From positions 1 to 64,000 of the forward strand of contig NZ_JAPEOX010000004.1 in assembly GCF_026340675.1 (NCBI RefSeq): a DNA stretch of 64,000 bases. Direction: 5' to 3'. The DNA is from Streptomyces sp. NBC_01264. Its GTDB lineage: Bacteria; Actinomycetota; Actinomycetes; Streptomycetales; Streptomycetaceae. A program made the position numbers and the translations under genes. The notes below the pieces were generated by a model that did no database searches, had not been told where the DNA came from, and worked only from the letters and a program-made list of their open reading frames with translations. Each line of letters starts with the position of its first letter. The stretch's first letter is position 1. Below, piece after piece: positions 43,570 through 52,235 of this stretch.

Positions 43570-44844
43570 TCAGCCGGCGTGGGGCGTTTCGGCGCGATGA
43601 GCCGGAGGGACTGGAGGGACCGAGCTGGCGAAGTAGTGGAGGCGCTTGAGGTGGCTGGACAGCGAGCTCTGGAGGGCGGCTTCGACGCCGCGGAGTTTCG
43701 CCAGGTCGTCGCGTACGGTCTGGCGTCGCGCGGCGGCCGTCTGCTTGCCGACTGCGATGCGCAGGGCATCGAGGTCGGGCCGGTCCAAGTAGTACAGGGC
43801 AACGGCGCGGAGCACGGCGGAGGCCCGCTCCGTTGTGGCTGATGGTGCCGAGGCGAACTGGTCTCGCGCGACGGGCACTCGGGCCGGAAGGCGTGGCGGC
43901 TCCGTCGGAGTGATCACGGTGGTGCCGGCATGGTTCCAGCCACCGTGCACGGTGACCCCGTTGATCTGCGGCATTCCCTCTCGGTGTCGGCGGTAGGGGT
44001 CGCTGGTGGTGGAGCGCCCGTACGAAACGTACAGGCCCTGGGGAATGACCTGGCTGCCGTACCGGTCGGGGCCGACCGTGAAGAGCCCACGGACTCGCGG
44101 TCCGTTCACGGCGTAGACGACGCGCCCGGGGTGGGTGTTGACCTCTACCTCGCGCACGGTGAGCAGACCGAGTCCCCTTCCGTCGCTCGCGGTCATCGGC
44201 AGCTGCACGGGCTCGCCCAGCACAGGCCGCACCGGGGGCTGGTGGCGCCGGATGAGACCGTTGATCTGCGCGCTGCGTCGGCGCTTGTCGGTGCGCTCGA
44301 TGCGTGCGGCGGCGAGCTTCCCCTCCAGCTTCTCGATCGCACGGGTCTCATGGGCGATGTGGCTCTCGGCGTCACGTGCCCTCGCTGCTCGTACGAGGGC
44401 GTTTCGGTCGGGACGCTTGCTCCAGTGGCGGACGATGGCCGGGATCACGGCCTCGAGCACCGTGCGCGCACCGTCGGGAATGCGGCGGGTGGCGAAGTCG
44501 CTCAGGAGCACGGATATGCGGGAGGCCAAGACGTGGGCAGGTGGCCGGTCGGGGTCGAAGAGCTCGCTGGCGCCGTGGATGCGGACGCCGTTGACTACTG
44601 GCTCGTCGGGGCGGGGGGTGAACGGTCGGACCTGGTCGGGGCCGTCGCCGAGGTGGACACGAATCATGTGGCTGCCGAGGGGAGCATCGAGGGGAAAGAC
44701 GGGCACCACGACGAACGTGCCGCGCAGTCTGCGGCCGCTCACGATGTACCGAGTCTGTCCGTGCTGGAGGACCTGTGTGGTGACGGAGATGGCTGGGAGG
44801 CCGGCCACCGTGAGCTGCAGTGCTTCGGAGCTCCTCGGGAGCAT
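43570..44844 (-). CDS. Protein with two internal repeats and coiled coils
   Basis: The 424-residue protein is built of two similar halves. Each has a beta-rich domain with Y(I/A)V(S/N)GxRxRGxF, a following PxxxxGS step, and an (V/I)NGV(R/T)(I/V)HG turn (residues about 30-90 and 225-300). Each is followed by a helical, coiled-coil tail (AHETRAIEKLEGKLAAARIE; ARRQTVRDDLAKLRGVEAAL). The start ATG at 44844 has GAGGA 12 bp upstream. Function is unknown; a structural role with oligomerising tails is possible. Confidence 0.75.
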   Translation of the reverse strand: MLPRSSEALQLTVAGLPAISVTTQVLQHGQTRYIVSGRRLRGTFVVVPVFPLDAPLGSHMIRVHLGDGPDQVRPFTPRPDEPVVNGVRIHGASELFDPDRPPAHVLASRISVLLSDFATRRIPDGARTVLEAVIPAIVRHWSKRPDRNALVRAARARDAESHIAHETRAIEKLEGKLAAARIERTDKRRRSAQINGLIRRHQPPVRPVLGEPVQLPMTASDGRGLGLLTVREVEVNTHPGRVVYAVNGPRVRGLFTVGPDRYGSQVIPQGLYVSYGRSTTSDPYRRHREGMPQINGVTVHGGWNHAGTTVITPTEPPRLPARVPVARDQFASAPSATTERASAVLRAVALYYLDRPDLDALRIAVGKQTAAARRQTVRDDLAKLRGVEAALQSSLSSHLKRLHYFASSVPPVPPAHRAETPHAG

Positions 44845-44899
44845 GGTTGTGGTGTCCTCGTCGACGGCCCTCTGGCGGCTCCTCAAGCTGGCCTCGCCT

Positions 44900-45115
44900 C
44901 TACGTGAGCTTGGTCATCGTCGGAGTGCTGTCGATGAGGACCGGCCGCCAGTCATCGCCGAGGTCGACCTCGTCGCCGCACTGACGGCACAGTTCCCGTT
45001 CTGCCTCCGCCACTTCGACGGCAAGGGCTGCGATCTTGTCGGGGTCGGTCTCGTCGGTCTCGACGATGACCGCGGTGTTCGCTGCCGTTGTCAGCGGCAC
45101 GCTGTACTGAGCCAT
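44900..45115 (-). CDS. Small acidic protein with Cys pair
   Basis: The 71-residue acidic protein (MAQYSVPLTTAANTAVIVET) has a single CRQC pair in its second half. A weak purine-rich GAGGGA precedes the ATG at 45115. Promoter P5 lies about 175 bp upstream and reads into it. It lies 55 bp upstream of the repeat protein gene on the same strand and is probably cotranscribed with it. Function is unknown. Confidence 0.7.
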   Translation of the reverse strand: MAQYSVPLTTAANTAVIVETDETDPDKIAALAVEVAEAERELCRQCGDEVDLGDDWRPVLIDSTPTMTKLT

Positions 45116-45293
45116 GAGGAGTCCCTCGTCGTGACGGCGCCGGTCTGCCGGCGCGGGGAAGAGATGGATGTGGCAGGCCTGGTGGGTCGTGTCCGTTCAC
45201 CGTTGCCGGTGGCGGGGGTGGTTCTCGTGCCCTCGCGCCTTCGCCGCCGAAGGGGCCTCCAGCGACCCGCGGACACTCTCGGCCTACACGTAA

Positions 45294-45333
45294 AAGTTAG
45301 CCCACCTTGACCCTCTGCGTCAAGTTATACGCG
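45294..45333 (-). promoter_or_regulatory. CGCGTAWAAC-family promoter P5
   Basis: CGCGTATAAC (45333-45324), -35 TTGACG (45323-45318), 18 bp, -10 TAACTT (45299-45294). It reads towards 45115-43570. Confidence 0.8.
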
Positions 45334-45392
45334 CCCATCTCGACGCCGCTTCTTCGCCCAGGGGGTCCTCCGGGGCCTGCCTGCACGCAGGA

Positions 45393-45414
45393 GCGCCCGC
45401 GCGGACGCGGGCGC
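45393..45414. terminator. Hairpin terminator
   Basis: GCGCCCGCG, loop CGGA and CGCGGGCGC form a 9-bp GC stem between the end of the gene at 45508 and promoter P5. Confidence 0.6.
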
Positions 45415-45507
45415 CGCCAGGCGTGCGAAGCAGCCTGCGGGGGGCATCGGCTGCATCGGCTGGGCAACTTCATTGACGGGTTCTGCGACGTTCCCGTCCG
45501 CGTGAGT

Positions 45508-46170
45508 TCACCCGCGGTTGTTGACGTACGGCACGAGGCCGGCCGCGGTGAAGCCCAGCGCGCGGCCTCGGCGGAACTCATCGAGCCGCGCCCGGTCGGT
45601 GTACTCGTCGTCGGGCACACCCGGCGGGGTGCGCACGCCGAGCTGAATGCCGTACAGGCACAGAGCGAACCCGGTGGACACGACAGCGGAGATCCAGGCC
45701 GGGTCGAAGGGGACTGCTATCCGTGAGTACACGCCGCCGTCGGGCGTGCGCAGTTCGAGCCGGTCGTCGACGAGGCGGTGCAGCTGCCAGCCGTCGGCCG
45801 GTCCGAGCTGTGCGAATCCTCGCCCGAACCTGGACAAGCCAAGGGCGATGGCCTGGTCGGCTTGCTGTTCGCGCGGGGGCTGGCCGGGCATCCTCGTCAT
45901 CAGGGCGCGGGCGGGCTCGAAGAGGGCGACCGGCAGTTGCCCGCTGGCGCCGCGCTCGGCGGTCACCTGGCCGGTGACCGGGTCCACCCCAGAGGCGATC
46001 TCGCCGAGCTGCAGCGCAGGGTCGTTCCAGAACGCCACTCGTCCGTGATCATCGACCGTGCCGGCAATCGCAGCGAACTCACTGTGCATCGCCGCTTCGT
46101 TCACGACATGGCCATCGATGTTGAAGCGGCCGCTCTGCTGCCGCTGCCTCTTCGCCTTGAACCTGCCCAT
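45508..46170 (-). CDS. Hypothetical protein
   Basis: The 220-residue protein starts with ATG at 46170 behind GGGAGG. A very basic N-terminus (MGRFKAKRQRQQSGRFNIDG) is followed by an alpha/beta body (GRVAFWNDPALQLGEIASGV) and a hydrophobic stretch near residue 165 (WISAVVSTGFALCLYGIQLG) that could be buried or membrane-associated. No family was recognised. A GC hairpin lies downstream of its stop. Confidence 0.7.
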   Translation of the reverse strand: MGRFKAKRQRQQSGRFNIDGHVVNEAAMHSEFAAIAGTVDDHGRVAFWNDPALQLGEIASGVDPVTGQVTAERGASGQLPVALFEPARALMTRMPGQPPREQQADQAIALGLSRFGRGFAQLGPADGWQLHRLVDDRLELRTPDGGVYSRIAVPFDPAWISAVVSTGFALCLYGIQLGVRTPPGVPDDEYTDRARLDEFRRGRALGFTAAGLVPYVNNRG

Positions 46171-46367
46171 TCGAACCTCCCAGTTGGTTGCACCCCCGCC
46201 TCGTAGGACGAGCAGGCGCGCCGGTACGGCGCTGAGCCGTACAGGGATGCTCGGGCGATAGCCCTGTGGACAGAGGCCAGCGATTCCCGCGGGGATGCTC
46301 CTGCGACACGCGCTCCTGTCACGTGACCTTCCGGGGGGTGTCAGTGGGCGCTGGCACAGTGGGTGCC

Positions 46368-46775
46368 ATGGCCGTCACCATGACCGCGACCGCGCCGGAC
46401 CCGCTGCTCAGCAGCCTGCAGGGTCCGCTCCTTCTTCTGGTCCGGAACAAGTTGAGTGATCGCGCCGAGGGTTTGCGCGGCACGCTCCCGCAGCACCCGG
46501 ACGGTGCTCACGCCCGTTTCGTCTGGTGGCAGTCCTTGAACGCTGGTCAGGCCCGGCAGGCGATGCTTCTGGAGCACCTGACGATGCTGGTCGGGCACCT
46601 TGATGGGCAGCCGGCACCAGGCTTCGGTCCCGAGGACGTACTGCCTGAAGCCGCGCTGCAGGAAGCTGAGGGGTTCGACGATGAGCTGTCCGGGCTGATC
46701 TCCCGCTACCGCCGGGTGCGGAGCGCCGTGGCACGCCAGGAGACTGGCGGGGGCATCGGTCGTCGCTCCGGCTGA
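46368..46775 (+). CDS. Hypothetical helical protein
   Basis: The 135-residue protein starts with ATG at 46368, 7 bp after CACAGT, a possible -10, with no ribosome binding site, so it may be leaderless. It is helical (ARQAMLLEHLTMLVGHLDGQ) with an acidic middle. The upstream in-frame extension is Cys/Arg-rich and not coding-like. The next gene on the same strand begins 58 bp downstream with its own -10. Function is unknown. Confidence 0.65.
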   Translation: MAVTMTATAPDPLLSSLQGPLLLLVRNKLSDRAEGLRGTLPQHPDGAHARFVWWQSLNAGQARQAMLLEHLTMLVGHLDGQPAPGFGPEDVLPEAALQEAEGFDDELSGLISRYRRVRSAVARQETGGGIGRRSG

Positions 46776-46833
46776 CGCTGAAGAGTTTGCGGAGGCACGG
46801 ACACTGCCGGGGTGCGCTCCGTACGCTCGGTAG

Positions 46834-47262
46834 GTGTTCATGTACCAGTCCGAGGTGATGGCCCCGTGTTGCGCGATGGGCCTGGTGGTCCAGATGGCCT
46901 TCGCGCGGGCCAGGAGCCGCCACGAGGTCGCGCTGAAGGTGTCCGGAGAGGCGCGCACCACCTACGCGTCGGTGCTGGTGGCCCTGGTCAACTGGTGCGA
47001 GCACCAGATCGACGCACACGAGGCGAACCCGGGCCCTGTCCCGGGGTGCGCGAGTTGCAGTCGCTTCGAGGTTCCGGTGCCGCCGGAAGCGGTCGGCGAC
47101 GAGCCGGCGCTGACCGTGGAGGAATGGGCGTTCGAGCGCCGGATTCACCAGGTGGCTCATCGACTTGCCCCACGGATCGTGACGCTAGAGCCGACGAGTC
47201 CGTCAGAGCGCCCGGCCTCCGAGGCACTCCTGCCGGTCCACGGCGCGGCCCAGTCCATCTGA
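46834..47262 (+). CDS. Hypothetical protein with Cys motif
   Basis: The 142-residue protein begins with GTG at 46834, 6 bp after TACGCT; an ATG at 46840 is an alternative. The N-terminal half is helical (VALKVSGEARTTYASVLVAL). A GCASCSRF motif with nearby NWCEHQ may bind metal. The end is helical and acidic. No family was recognised. Confidence 0.65.
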   Translation: MFMYQSEVMAPCCAMGLVVQMAFARARSRHEVALKVSGEARTTYASVLVALVNWCEHQIDAHEANPGPVPGCASCSRFEVPVPPEAVGDEPALTVEEWAFERRIHQVAHRLAPRIVTLEPTSPSERPASEALLPVHGAAQSI

Positions 47263-47334
47263 GTAATCTGCCACTCGGCCTTCGGGAAGCGGATCGACGC
47301 CGTGCACCCATGTGTGCGGGCACCTCATCAACGG

Positions 47335-47373
47335 CGCGTAAAACTTGACCAAGAGGTCTGTGTCGAGTAAATT
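47335..47373 (+). promoter_or_regulatory. CGCGTAWAAC-family promoter P6
   Basis: CGCGTAAAAC (47335-47344), -35 TTGACC (47345-47350), 17 bp, -10 TAAATT (47368-47373), then AGTG. It drives the gene at 47431 with a leader of about 50 nt. Confidence 0.88.
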
Positions 47374-47430
47374 AGTGAGCGACGGCGAGGGGTCCAGACC
47401 CTCGCCCTACTGCCTAGAAGAGTGGAAACG

Positions 47431-47967
47431 ATGAGCCCGGTAGACGCCCTCCTGGCCGAAAAGATCCGTGCGTACCCCTGCCTCTTCCGCAATCGCACCC
47501 AGGCGCTCCACCAGGCCCTGATCGTCCTGGGCAACGGCATGGAGTGGCGGGGCGGCCTTCTGGTCCACCGCGCTCCCGACGACCGCACTTGCGCCGAGGC
47601 GCACCTGCGACGGCGGGCCACTCCGGAGGAAGTCGAGCTGTACACGTCCCTCGGAGTCGAGCTGCCCTCGGAGCGGCTGACCGGCACCTGCCCGGCCGAG
47701 GCTCTTCGCCCCCGCGCAGAAGAACTCGCTGCGGCACCCGGCGATCTGAACGGCGATCCGTATCCGCCGAGTCCCAGCCTGCCGATCTTCGAGATGCCCG
47801 AGGACGCCGACTTCCACTGGCTGGCCGCCGCCCGCGAGATCGCCGCCGTCGTCGGCCCGCTCTGGGTGACGCCCTCAGCCGCTGAACTCGCATACGAGAA
47901 CGACTACACCTCGGCACAGCGCAAGGCCGCGCTCAAGCTGCTGAGCGCCCGATTCGACCGGCCCTGA
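47431..47967 (+). CDS. Hypothetical protein behind P6
   Basis: The 178-residue protein starts at ATG 47431; a GTG three codons upstream would overlap the weak GAAGAG signal. It has helical ends (ALLAEKIRAYPCLFRNRTQA; TSAQRKAALKLLSARFDRP) and a Pro-rich middle (PGDLNGDPYPPSPSLPIFEM). It is the first gene of a rightward group and is followed 49 bp later by the poly-Thr gene. Function is unknown. Confidence 0.75.
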   Translation: MSPVDALLAEKIRAYPCLFRNRTQALHQALIVLGNGMEWRGGLLVHRAPDDRTCAEAHLRRRATPEEVELYTSLGVELPSERLTGTCPAEALRPRAEELAAAPGDLNGDPYPPSPSLPIFEMPEDADFHWLAAAREIAAVVGPLWVTPSAAELAYENDYTSAQRKAALKLLSARFDRP

Positions 47968-48016
47968 CTTCGACAGGACACGGTTCCTTCTATCGCGACA
48001 ACGGGAGGCCTCCCTC

Positions 48017-48778
<762 letters not shown>

Positions 48779-48868
48779 CTCGGTCGGGGCTTCGGCCTCC
48801 GCCACGCCGGGTGCGGGTCCGGCGGCCGCCGGGAATGAGGAACGCCGGGCCCCTCTTGCACAGAGTGA

Positions 48869-48907
48869 CGCGTAAAACTTGACGCAATAGAAGGCAACGA
48901 GTAAATT
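48869..48907 (+). promoter_or_regulatory. CGCGTAWAAC-family promoter P7
   Basis: CGCGTAAAAC (48869-48878), -35 TTGACG (48879-48884), 17 bp, -10 TAAATT (48902-48907), AGTG. It drives the operon of the genes at 48997 and 49506. Confidence 0.88.
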
Positions 48908-48996
48908 AGTGGGTGTCGTCGCGGTTTGCGACTCCCTCCCCGATATCCGCCGCCCGCACCCCGGGTGCATACCGATGGGACCTCTCCCTCTTGACT

Positions 48997-49509
48997 GTGA
49001 ATCCCGAACTTCTGGCCCGCACCCTGTACTTCGCGCTGGTCGACGAGGCGCGCCGGAATGCCACGAGCGAGGATGAGCATCAGCTCCTCGATCAGGTGGA
49101 CGAGATGCCTCCGGCCGCCGTGCTCAGCGTCTTCTCCGAAGAGCTGTTCATCAACTCCGACCTGCTGAACGCCATCAGCGGGGCTCTCCGTCACCTCGAC
49201 CCGCCCGCGTACGGCGAGGCAGTGAAGGAGCAGGAACCCCTGGTCCTGTCCGACTTCGACTTCCTGGAACTCGTCGCGTTCACCACCAAGTGCAACAACG
49301 AGGAGTTCTGGTACGCGTGGAGGGAGTACGGGCCGAGGTTCGAGAGCCCGGACGCTCGCGCCCTGGCCGCGGATCCCTTGGCGATGGAGGCTCTGGTCGA
49401 TAGCCGCCAGGGGGCCGTGGAGGAGTTCTGGCAGCGGCCGGACGCCGACGAGCGGTTCGACGACCACCAGCGTGAGGCGGACCGCCGTCGACGCGCGGCG
49501 TCCCAGTGA
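48997..49509 (+). CDS. Hypothetical protein upstream of C5 methyltransferase
   Basis: The acidic, helical protein has about 170 residues from GTG 48997. A GTG at 48913, 5 bp after the -10 of P7, would add 28 less coding-like residues as a leaderless start, so the start is uncertain. The body includes LLARTLYFALVDEARRNATS, DFDFLELVAFTTKCNNEEFW and a basic end. Its stop overlaps the start of the methyltransferase gene (GTGA), so translation is coupled. It may be a partner or regulator of the methyltransferase. No family was recognised. Confidence 0.7.
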   Translation: MNPELLARTLYFALVDEARRNATSEDEHQLLDQVDEMPPAAVLSVFSEELFINSDLLNAISGALRHLDPPAYGEAVKEQEPLVLSDFDFLELVAFTTKCNNEEFWYAWREYGPRFESPDARALAADPLAMEALVDSRQGAVEEFWQRPDADERFDDHQREADRRRRAASQ

Positions 49510-50348
49510 CCAGCCCCCAGCACGTGACCTCTTCGCCGGCCCGCGCCCGAGTGCCGGGCCGGCGAGAGCCGTGCTCGTTCCCGAGGGAAGGGCCCCTGCT
49601 CCGCCGCCCCCGGGTCCTGGACCTCTTCTGCTGCGCCGGTGGTGCCGGGATGGGTTATCACCGGGCCGGATTCGACGTCGTGGGTGTCGACATACGGCCG
49701 AGGCCCAACTACCCGTTCGAGTTCCACCAGGCGGACGCCTTGCAGTTCGCGCACGAGCACGTCCAGGAATTCGACCTGGTGCACGCCTCTCCGCCCTGCC
49801 AACACTCCTGCACTCTCACCAAGGGAACCAATCAGGGACGCGAGTACATCGACCTGATCCCGCAGACGCGGGAGCTGTTCGCCTGGTACGGCGTGCCGTC
49901 CGTCATCGAGAACGTCCAAGGGTCCTCCCTGAGGCGGGATCTCACCTTGTGCGGAGAGATGTTCGGCCTCGGTGTCCTGCGCCACCGCTACTTCGAGATC
50001 GACTACTGGCCGGCCAATCAGCGTCCGCACCAGCCGCACCGCGGATACGTCCGCGGACTGCGGCACGGCGTGTGGCGTGACGGCCCGTACATCGCCGCGT
50101 ACGGGAAGGGCGGCGGCAAGGGCAGCGTGCGCGAAATGCAGGCCGCCATGGACATCACGTGGACCGACGTGCACGAGGAGCTCACCGAGGCGATCCCGCC
50201 CGCGTACACCGAGTACATCGGCCGGGAGTTCCAGACGACCGGGGGCTGGGGAGCGGCCGCGCGCGGTGAGCCCGACACCGCGCCCATCCCGGAGATCATC
50301 CGCCCTTACCTGAAGCACAGTCCCGAGGGGCGTCTCATCCTCGTCTGA
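49506..50348 (+). CDS. DNA (cytosine-5) methyltransferase
   Basis: The 280-residue enzyme shows the C5-methyltransferase motifs in order: motif I VLDLFCCAGGAGMGYHRAGF (residues 37-56) that binds SAM, VVGVDIRP (motif II), SPPCQHS (motif IV, catalytic Cys near residue 97), IENVQGS (motif VI with ENV, near 135) and LRHRYFEI (motif VIII). It transfers a methyl group to C5 of cytosine in DNA. It is small, like phage-type and orphan enzymes; no obvious restriction partner is adjacent. GTG at 49506 overlaps the preceding stop by 4 bp. Such an enzyme may protect the replicon from host restriction. Confidence 0.9.
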   Translation: MTSPQHVTSSPARARVPGRREPCSFPREGPLLRRPRVLDLFCCAGGAGMGYHRAGFDVVGVDIRPRPNYPFEFHQADALQFAHEHVQEFDLVHASPPCQHSCTLTKGTNQGREYIDLIPQTRELFAWYGVPSVIENVQGSSLRRDLTLCGEMFGLGVLRHRYFEIDYWPANQRPHQPHRGYVRGLRHGVWRDGPYIAAYGKGGGKGSVREMQAAMDITWTDVHEELTEAIPPAYTEYIGREFQTTGGWGAAARGEPDTAPIPEIIRPYLKHSPEGRLILV

Positions 50349-50416
50349 CCAGTCGCTCTGCTGCTGCCTTCCCGGCAGCGCGGGGCCGCTGCCCACCACC
50401 CACGTATTGGAGCATC

Positions 50417-50863
50417 TTGACGAAGTCCGCATCCTCCAGGGCGCACGTGCCCGACCTCTACCTGGACGTCAAAGTGCCGGAGCGCATCCAGGACCTCTGG
50501 TTCCGGTGGGAGGGCGCCGAGTGGCGCCGCATGAGGCACATGGGCACCAACAACCTCTTCCCGCCCGACCAGCGCTACTCGGTACGGCCGCCGAGGGAGC
50601 TGTGCGCCCTGCACCACGAACACTGGGTCGGCTACCGGAACATGAACTACGACCCCGTGAGCGGGAACCGATGGCCGGGCGGCGCCGGCTCCCCGTTCAT
50701 CCCTGTCGGCCGCGATCTGAATCGGGTCAGCGAGGAACGCCGATGCGAATGGGACGAGAAGGCGTCTGGGCAGATGCTTCTGATCGAGACCATCTGTCTC
50801 TCCGGTACCTCCCCGCAGTGCTCGCCGAACGCCGGGAGCCCCGATGCGGAGCTGACGACGTAG
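50417..50863 (+). CDS. Hypothetical protein
   Basis: The 148-residue protein starts with TTG at 50417, 5-6 bp after GGAG. It has an aromatic-rich central part (DLWFRWEGAEWRRMRHMGTN, then HHEHWVGYRNMNY) with several His/Trp residues. It lies 68 bp after the methyltransferase gene and may belong to its transcript. No restriction-enzyme motif was recognised in it. The last 30 residues are Ser/Pro-rich. Confidence 0.65.
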   Translation: MTKSASSRAHVPDLYLDVKVPERIQDLWFRWEGAEWRRMRHMGTNNLFPPDQRYSVRPPRELCALHHEHWVGYRNMNYDPVSGNRWPGGAGSPFIPVGRDLNRVSEERRCEWDEKASGQMLLIETICLSGTSPQCSPNAGSPDAELTT

Positions 50864-50897
50864 ATCGCCTGCCCCGGCTCCGGCCCCGACTCGGCTA

Positions 50898-51278
50898 TCA
50901 GGTGGGGAGGACGCCCGGGCCCGAAGCGGCGTCCGCGCGGGCATCGCCGGCTGCTCGCGCGTCAGCCAGCTCGCTCATCGTCTCGATCGCTTGCACTACC
51001 GTCGTCGCCGTCGTCAGCGACTCCTCGAGCTCGGCCAGGGCGTCGGGGTCGGTCAGTTCATCGTCAGCGTGCAGAGCGGCCAGGCGCGTCAGCCCGCGAG
51101 CCGCTTCCCGAGCGGCGACGACCTCGGGCCCGGGCCCCGGGTACAGCACTCCCTCAAGGCGGTGCGCTACCTCCTCGGTCTTCTCCTCGACGTCGACCAG
51201 CAGCTCGGCCCGGTCGGCGAGCCGAGTCAGGCGTACGCGCGGGTCGGGATCAGGGCATCCGGTCACGGCGGCGGTCAT
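50898..51278 (-). CDS. Hypothetical helical protein
   Basis: The 126-residue protein starts with ATG at 51278, 6 bp after TAGGAT, a leaderless layout. It is an acidic helical bundle candidate (RAELLVDVEEKTEEVAHRLE; DALAELEESLTTATTVVQAI). It is one of two small leftward genes between rightward groups. No family was recognised. Confidence 0.68.
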   Translation of the reverse strand: MTAAVTGCPDPDPRVRLTRLADRAELLVDVEEKTEEVAHRLEGVLYPGPGPEVVAAREAARGLTRLAALHADDELTDPDALAELEESLTTATTVVQAIETMSELADARAAGDARADAASGPGVLPT

Positions 51279-51373
51279 GCGCAAATCCTAGGCCTGCCGG
51301 CAGAGCCTGGCCGTTGGCACGGCCCCCGCAGTCGGTGCCGGCATCTGCCTGAGGGGCCGGCCACAAGGCCGGG

Positions 51374-51547
51374 TCAGGCAGCCTTGGTGTGCGGGAATCC
51401 GAAGTTGAGTGCCCGGTCCGCGGTTCGGTGGGTCTGTTCCGCCGTACGGCGAACAGCTGCCAGGACATCGCCGCGTTCCTGAACGAGGTCTGCGTAGATC
51501 GGGGCGTCACTCAGCGCCGTCGCGCCGGCGGCCGTCTGCTCGGTCAT
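51374..51547 (-). CDS. Small hypothetical protein
   Basis: The 57-residue protein starts with ATG at 51547 behind GGGGGAGTG. It is helical (IYADLVQERGDVLAAVRRTA) and ends DRALNFGFPHTKAA. Its start is about 115 bp from promoter P8, which reads the other way. Function is unknown. Confidence 0.6.
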   Translation of the reverse strand: MTEQTAAGATALSDAPIYADLVQERGDVLAAVRRTAEQTHRTADRALNFGFPHTKAA

Positions 51548-51663
51548 GGCCTGTTCACTCCCCCTGTGATGGAAACGGCTTGTGAGTGTACGGGGCCGGG
51601 AAGAACGCCAGCACGCCCCCCGACAGGCCCATGACGCAGGCGGAACACAGCTCCCACACATGG

Positions 51664-51702
51664 CGCGTATAACTTGACTCCAAGCGGCTTCGGAGGTAAA
51701 TT
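51664..51702 (+). promoter_or_regulatory. CGCGTAWAAC-family promoter P8
   Basis: CGCGTATAAC (51664-51673), -35 TTGACT (51674-51679), 17 bp, -10 TAAATT (51697-51702), AGTG. It drives the WGR-like/MoxR/vWA operon with a leader of about 105 nt. Confidence 0.88.
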
Positions 51703-51780
51703 AGTGACTGCGCCGCGGCCAGCTCGGACCGCCGCGAATGCCCACCACCTTCACCCAGGGGTGCCACCCGGCACGCCTGA

Positions 51781-51790
51781 CGCGTAAAAC
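51781..51790 (+). promoter_or_regulatory. Orphan CGCGTAAAAC element in P8 leader
   Basis: A perfect element is followed by TGTACC instead of TTGAC, and no -10 exists at the right distance. It lies 23 bp before the TTG start at 51814, inside the transcript from P8. It may be an operator copy or a decayed second promoter. Confidence 0.6.
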
Positions 51791-51813
51791 TGTACCTACT
51801 GAGAGGGTTCCCA

Positions 51814-52206
51814 TTGCCTGCGCCAGACAACGTCCAGTGGTTCGGCTGGGAGCTCCACTGCTTCGACGGCAACAGCGACAAGTTCTACCGCCTCCTCGTC
51901 ACCCTCACGCCCTCACCTGCCGTTATCGGCATCCACGGCGCCAGCGGCAAGAACGGCAGCATCGGTCTCCTGACCGCCGACGACGACCCGAAGACCGTCA
52001 TCCGCGCCGCGATCAGCAAGACCCGGGACAAGCAGAAGCGCTACTCCCTCAGCCGCCGCTTCACCTCCTTCGAAGTCCCCACCGCCCTCTCGGAACCCGG
52101 CGTCCTGAGGGCCAACGCCCACACCATCGGCGCCTACTTCGGCCAGGCCGCCGCTCGCCAGAGCACCGAGGAACCCACCGCCTCGCGCATTCCGCAGACT
52201 CTCTGA
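51814..52206 (+). CDS. WGR-like small protein
   Basis: The 130-residue protein starts with TTG at 51814 behind GAGAGGG. The pattern WFGWELHCFDGNSDKFYRLL, IHGASGKNGSIGLLTADDDP and AAISKTRDKQKRYSLSRRF resembles the WGR domain: start of strand with NSDKFY, a G-S-G turn, and a lysine-rich helix. The WGR triad itself is replaced by HGASG, so the call is tentative. WGR domains bind DNA ends or act as substrate adaptors. It is the first gene of an operon with the MoxR ATPase, 29 bp upstream of it. Confidence 0.6.
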   Translation: MPAPDNVQWFGWELHCFDGNSDKFYRLLVTLTPSPAVIGIHGASGKNGSIGLLTADDDPKTVIRAAISKTRDKQKRYSLSRRFTSFEVPTALSEPGVLRANAHTIGAYFGQAAARQSTEEPTASRIPQTL

Positions 52207-52235
52207 CCACTCCGACTTCCAAGATCGGGAGACCC

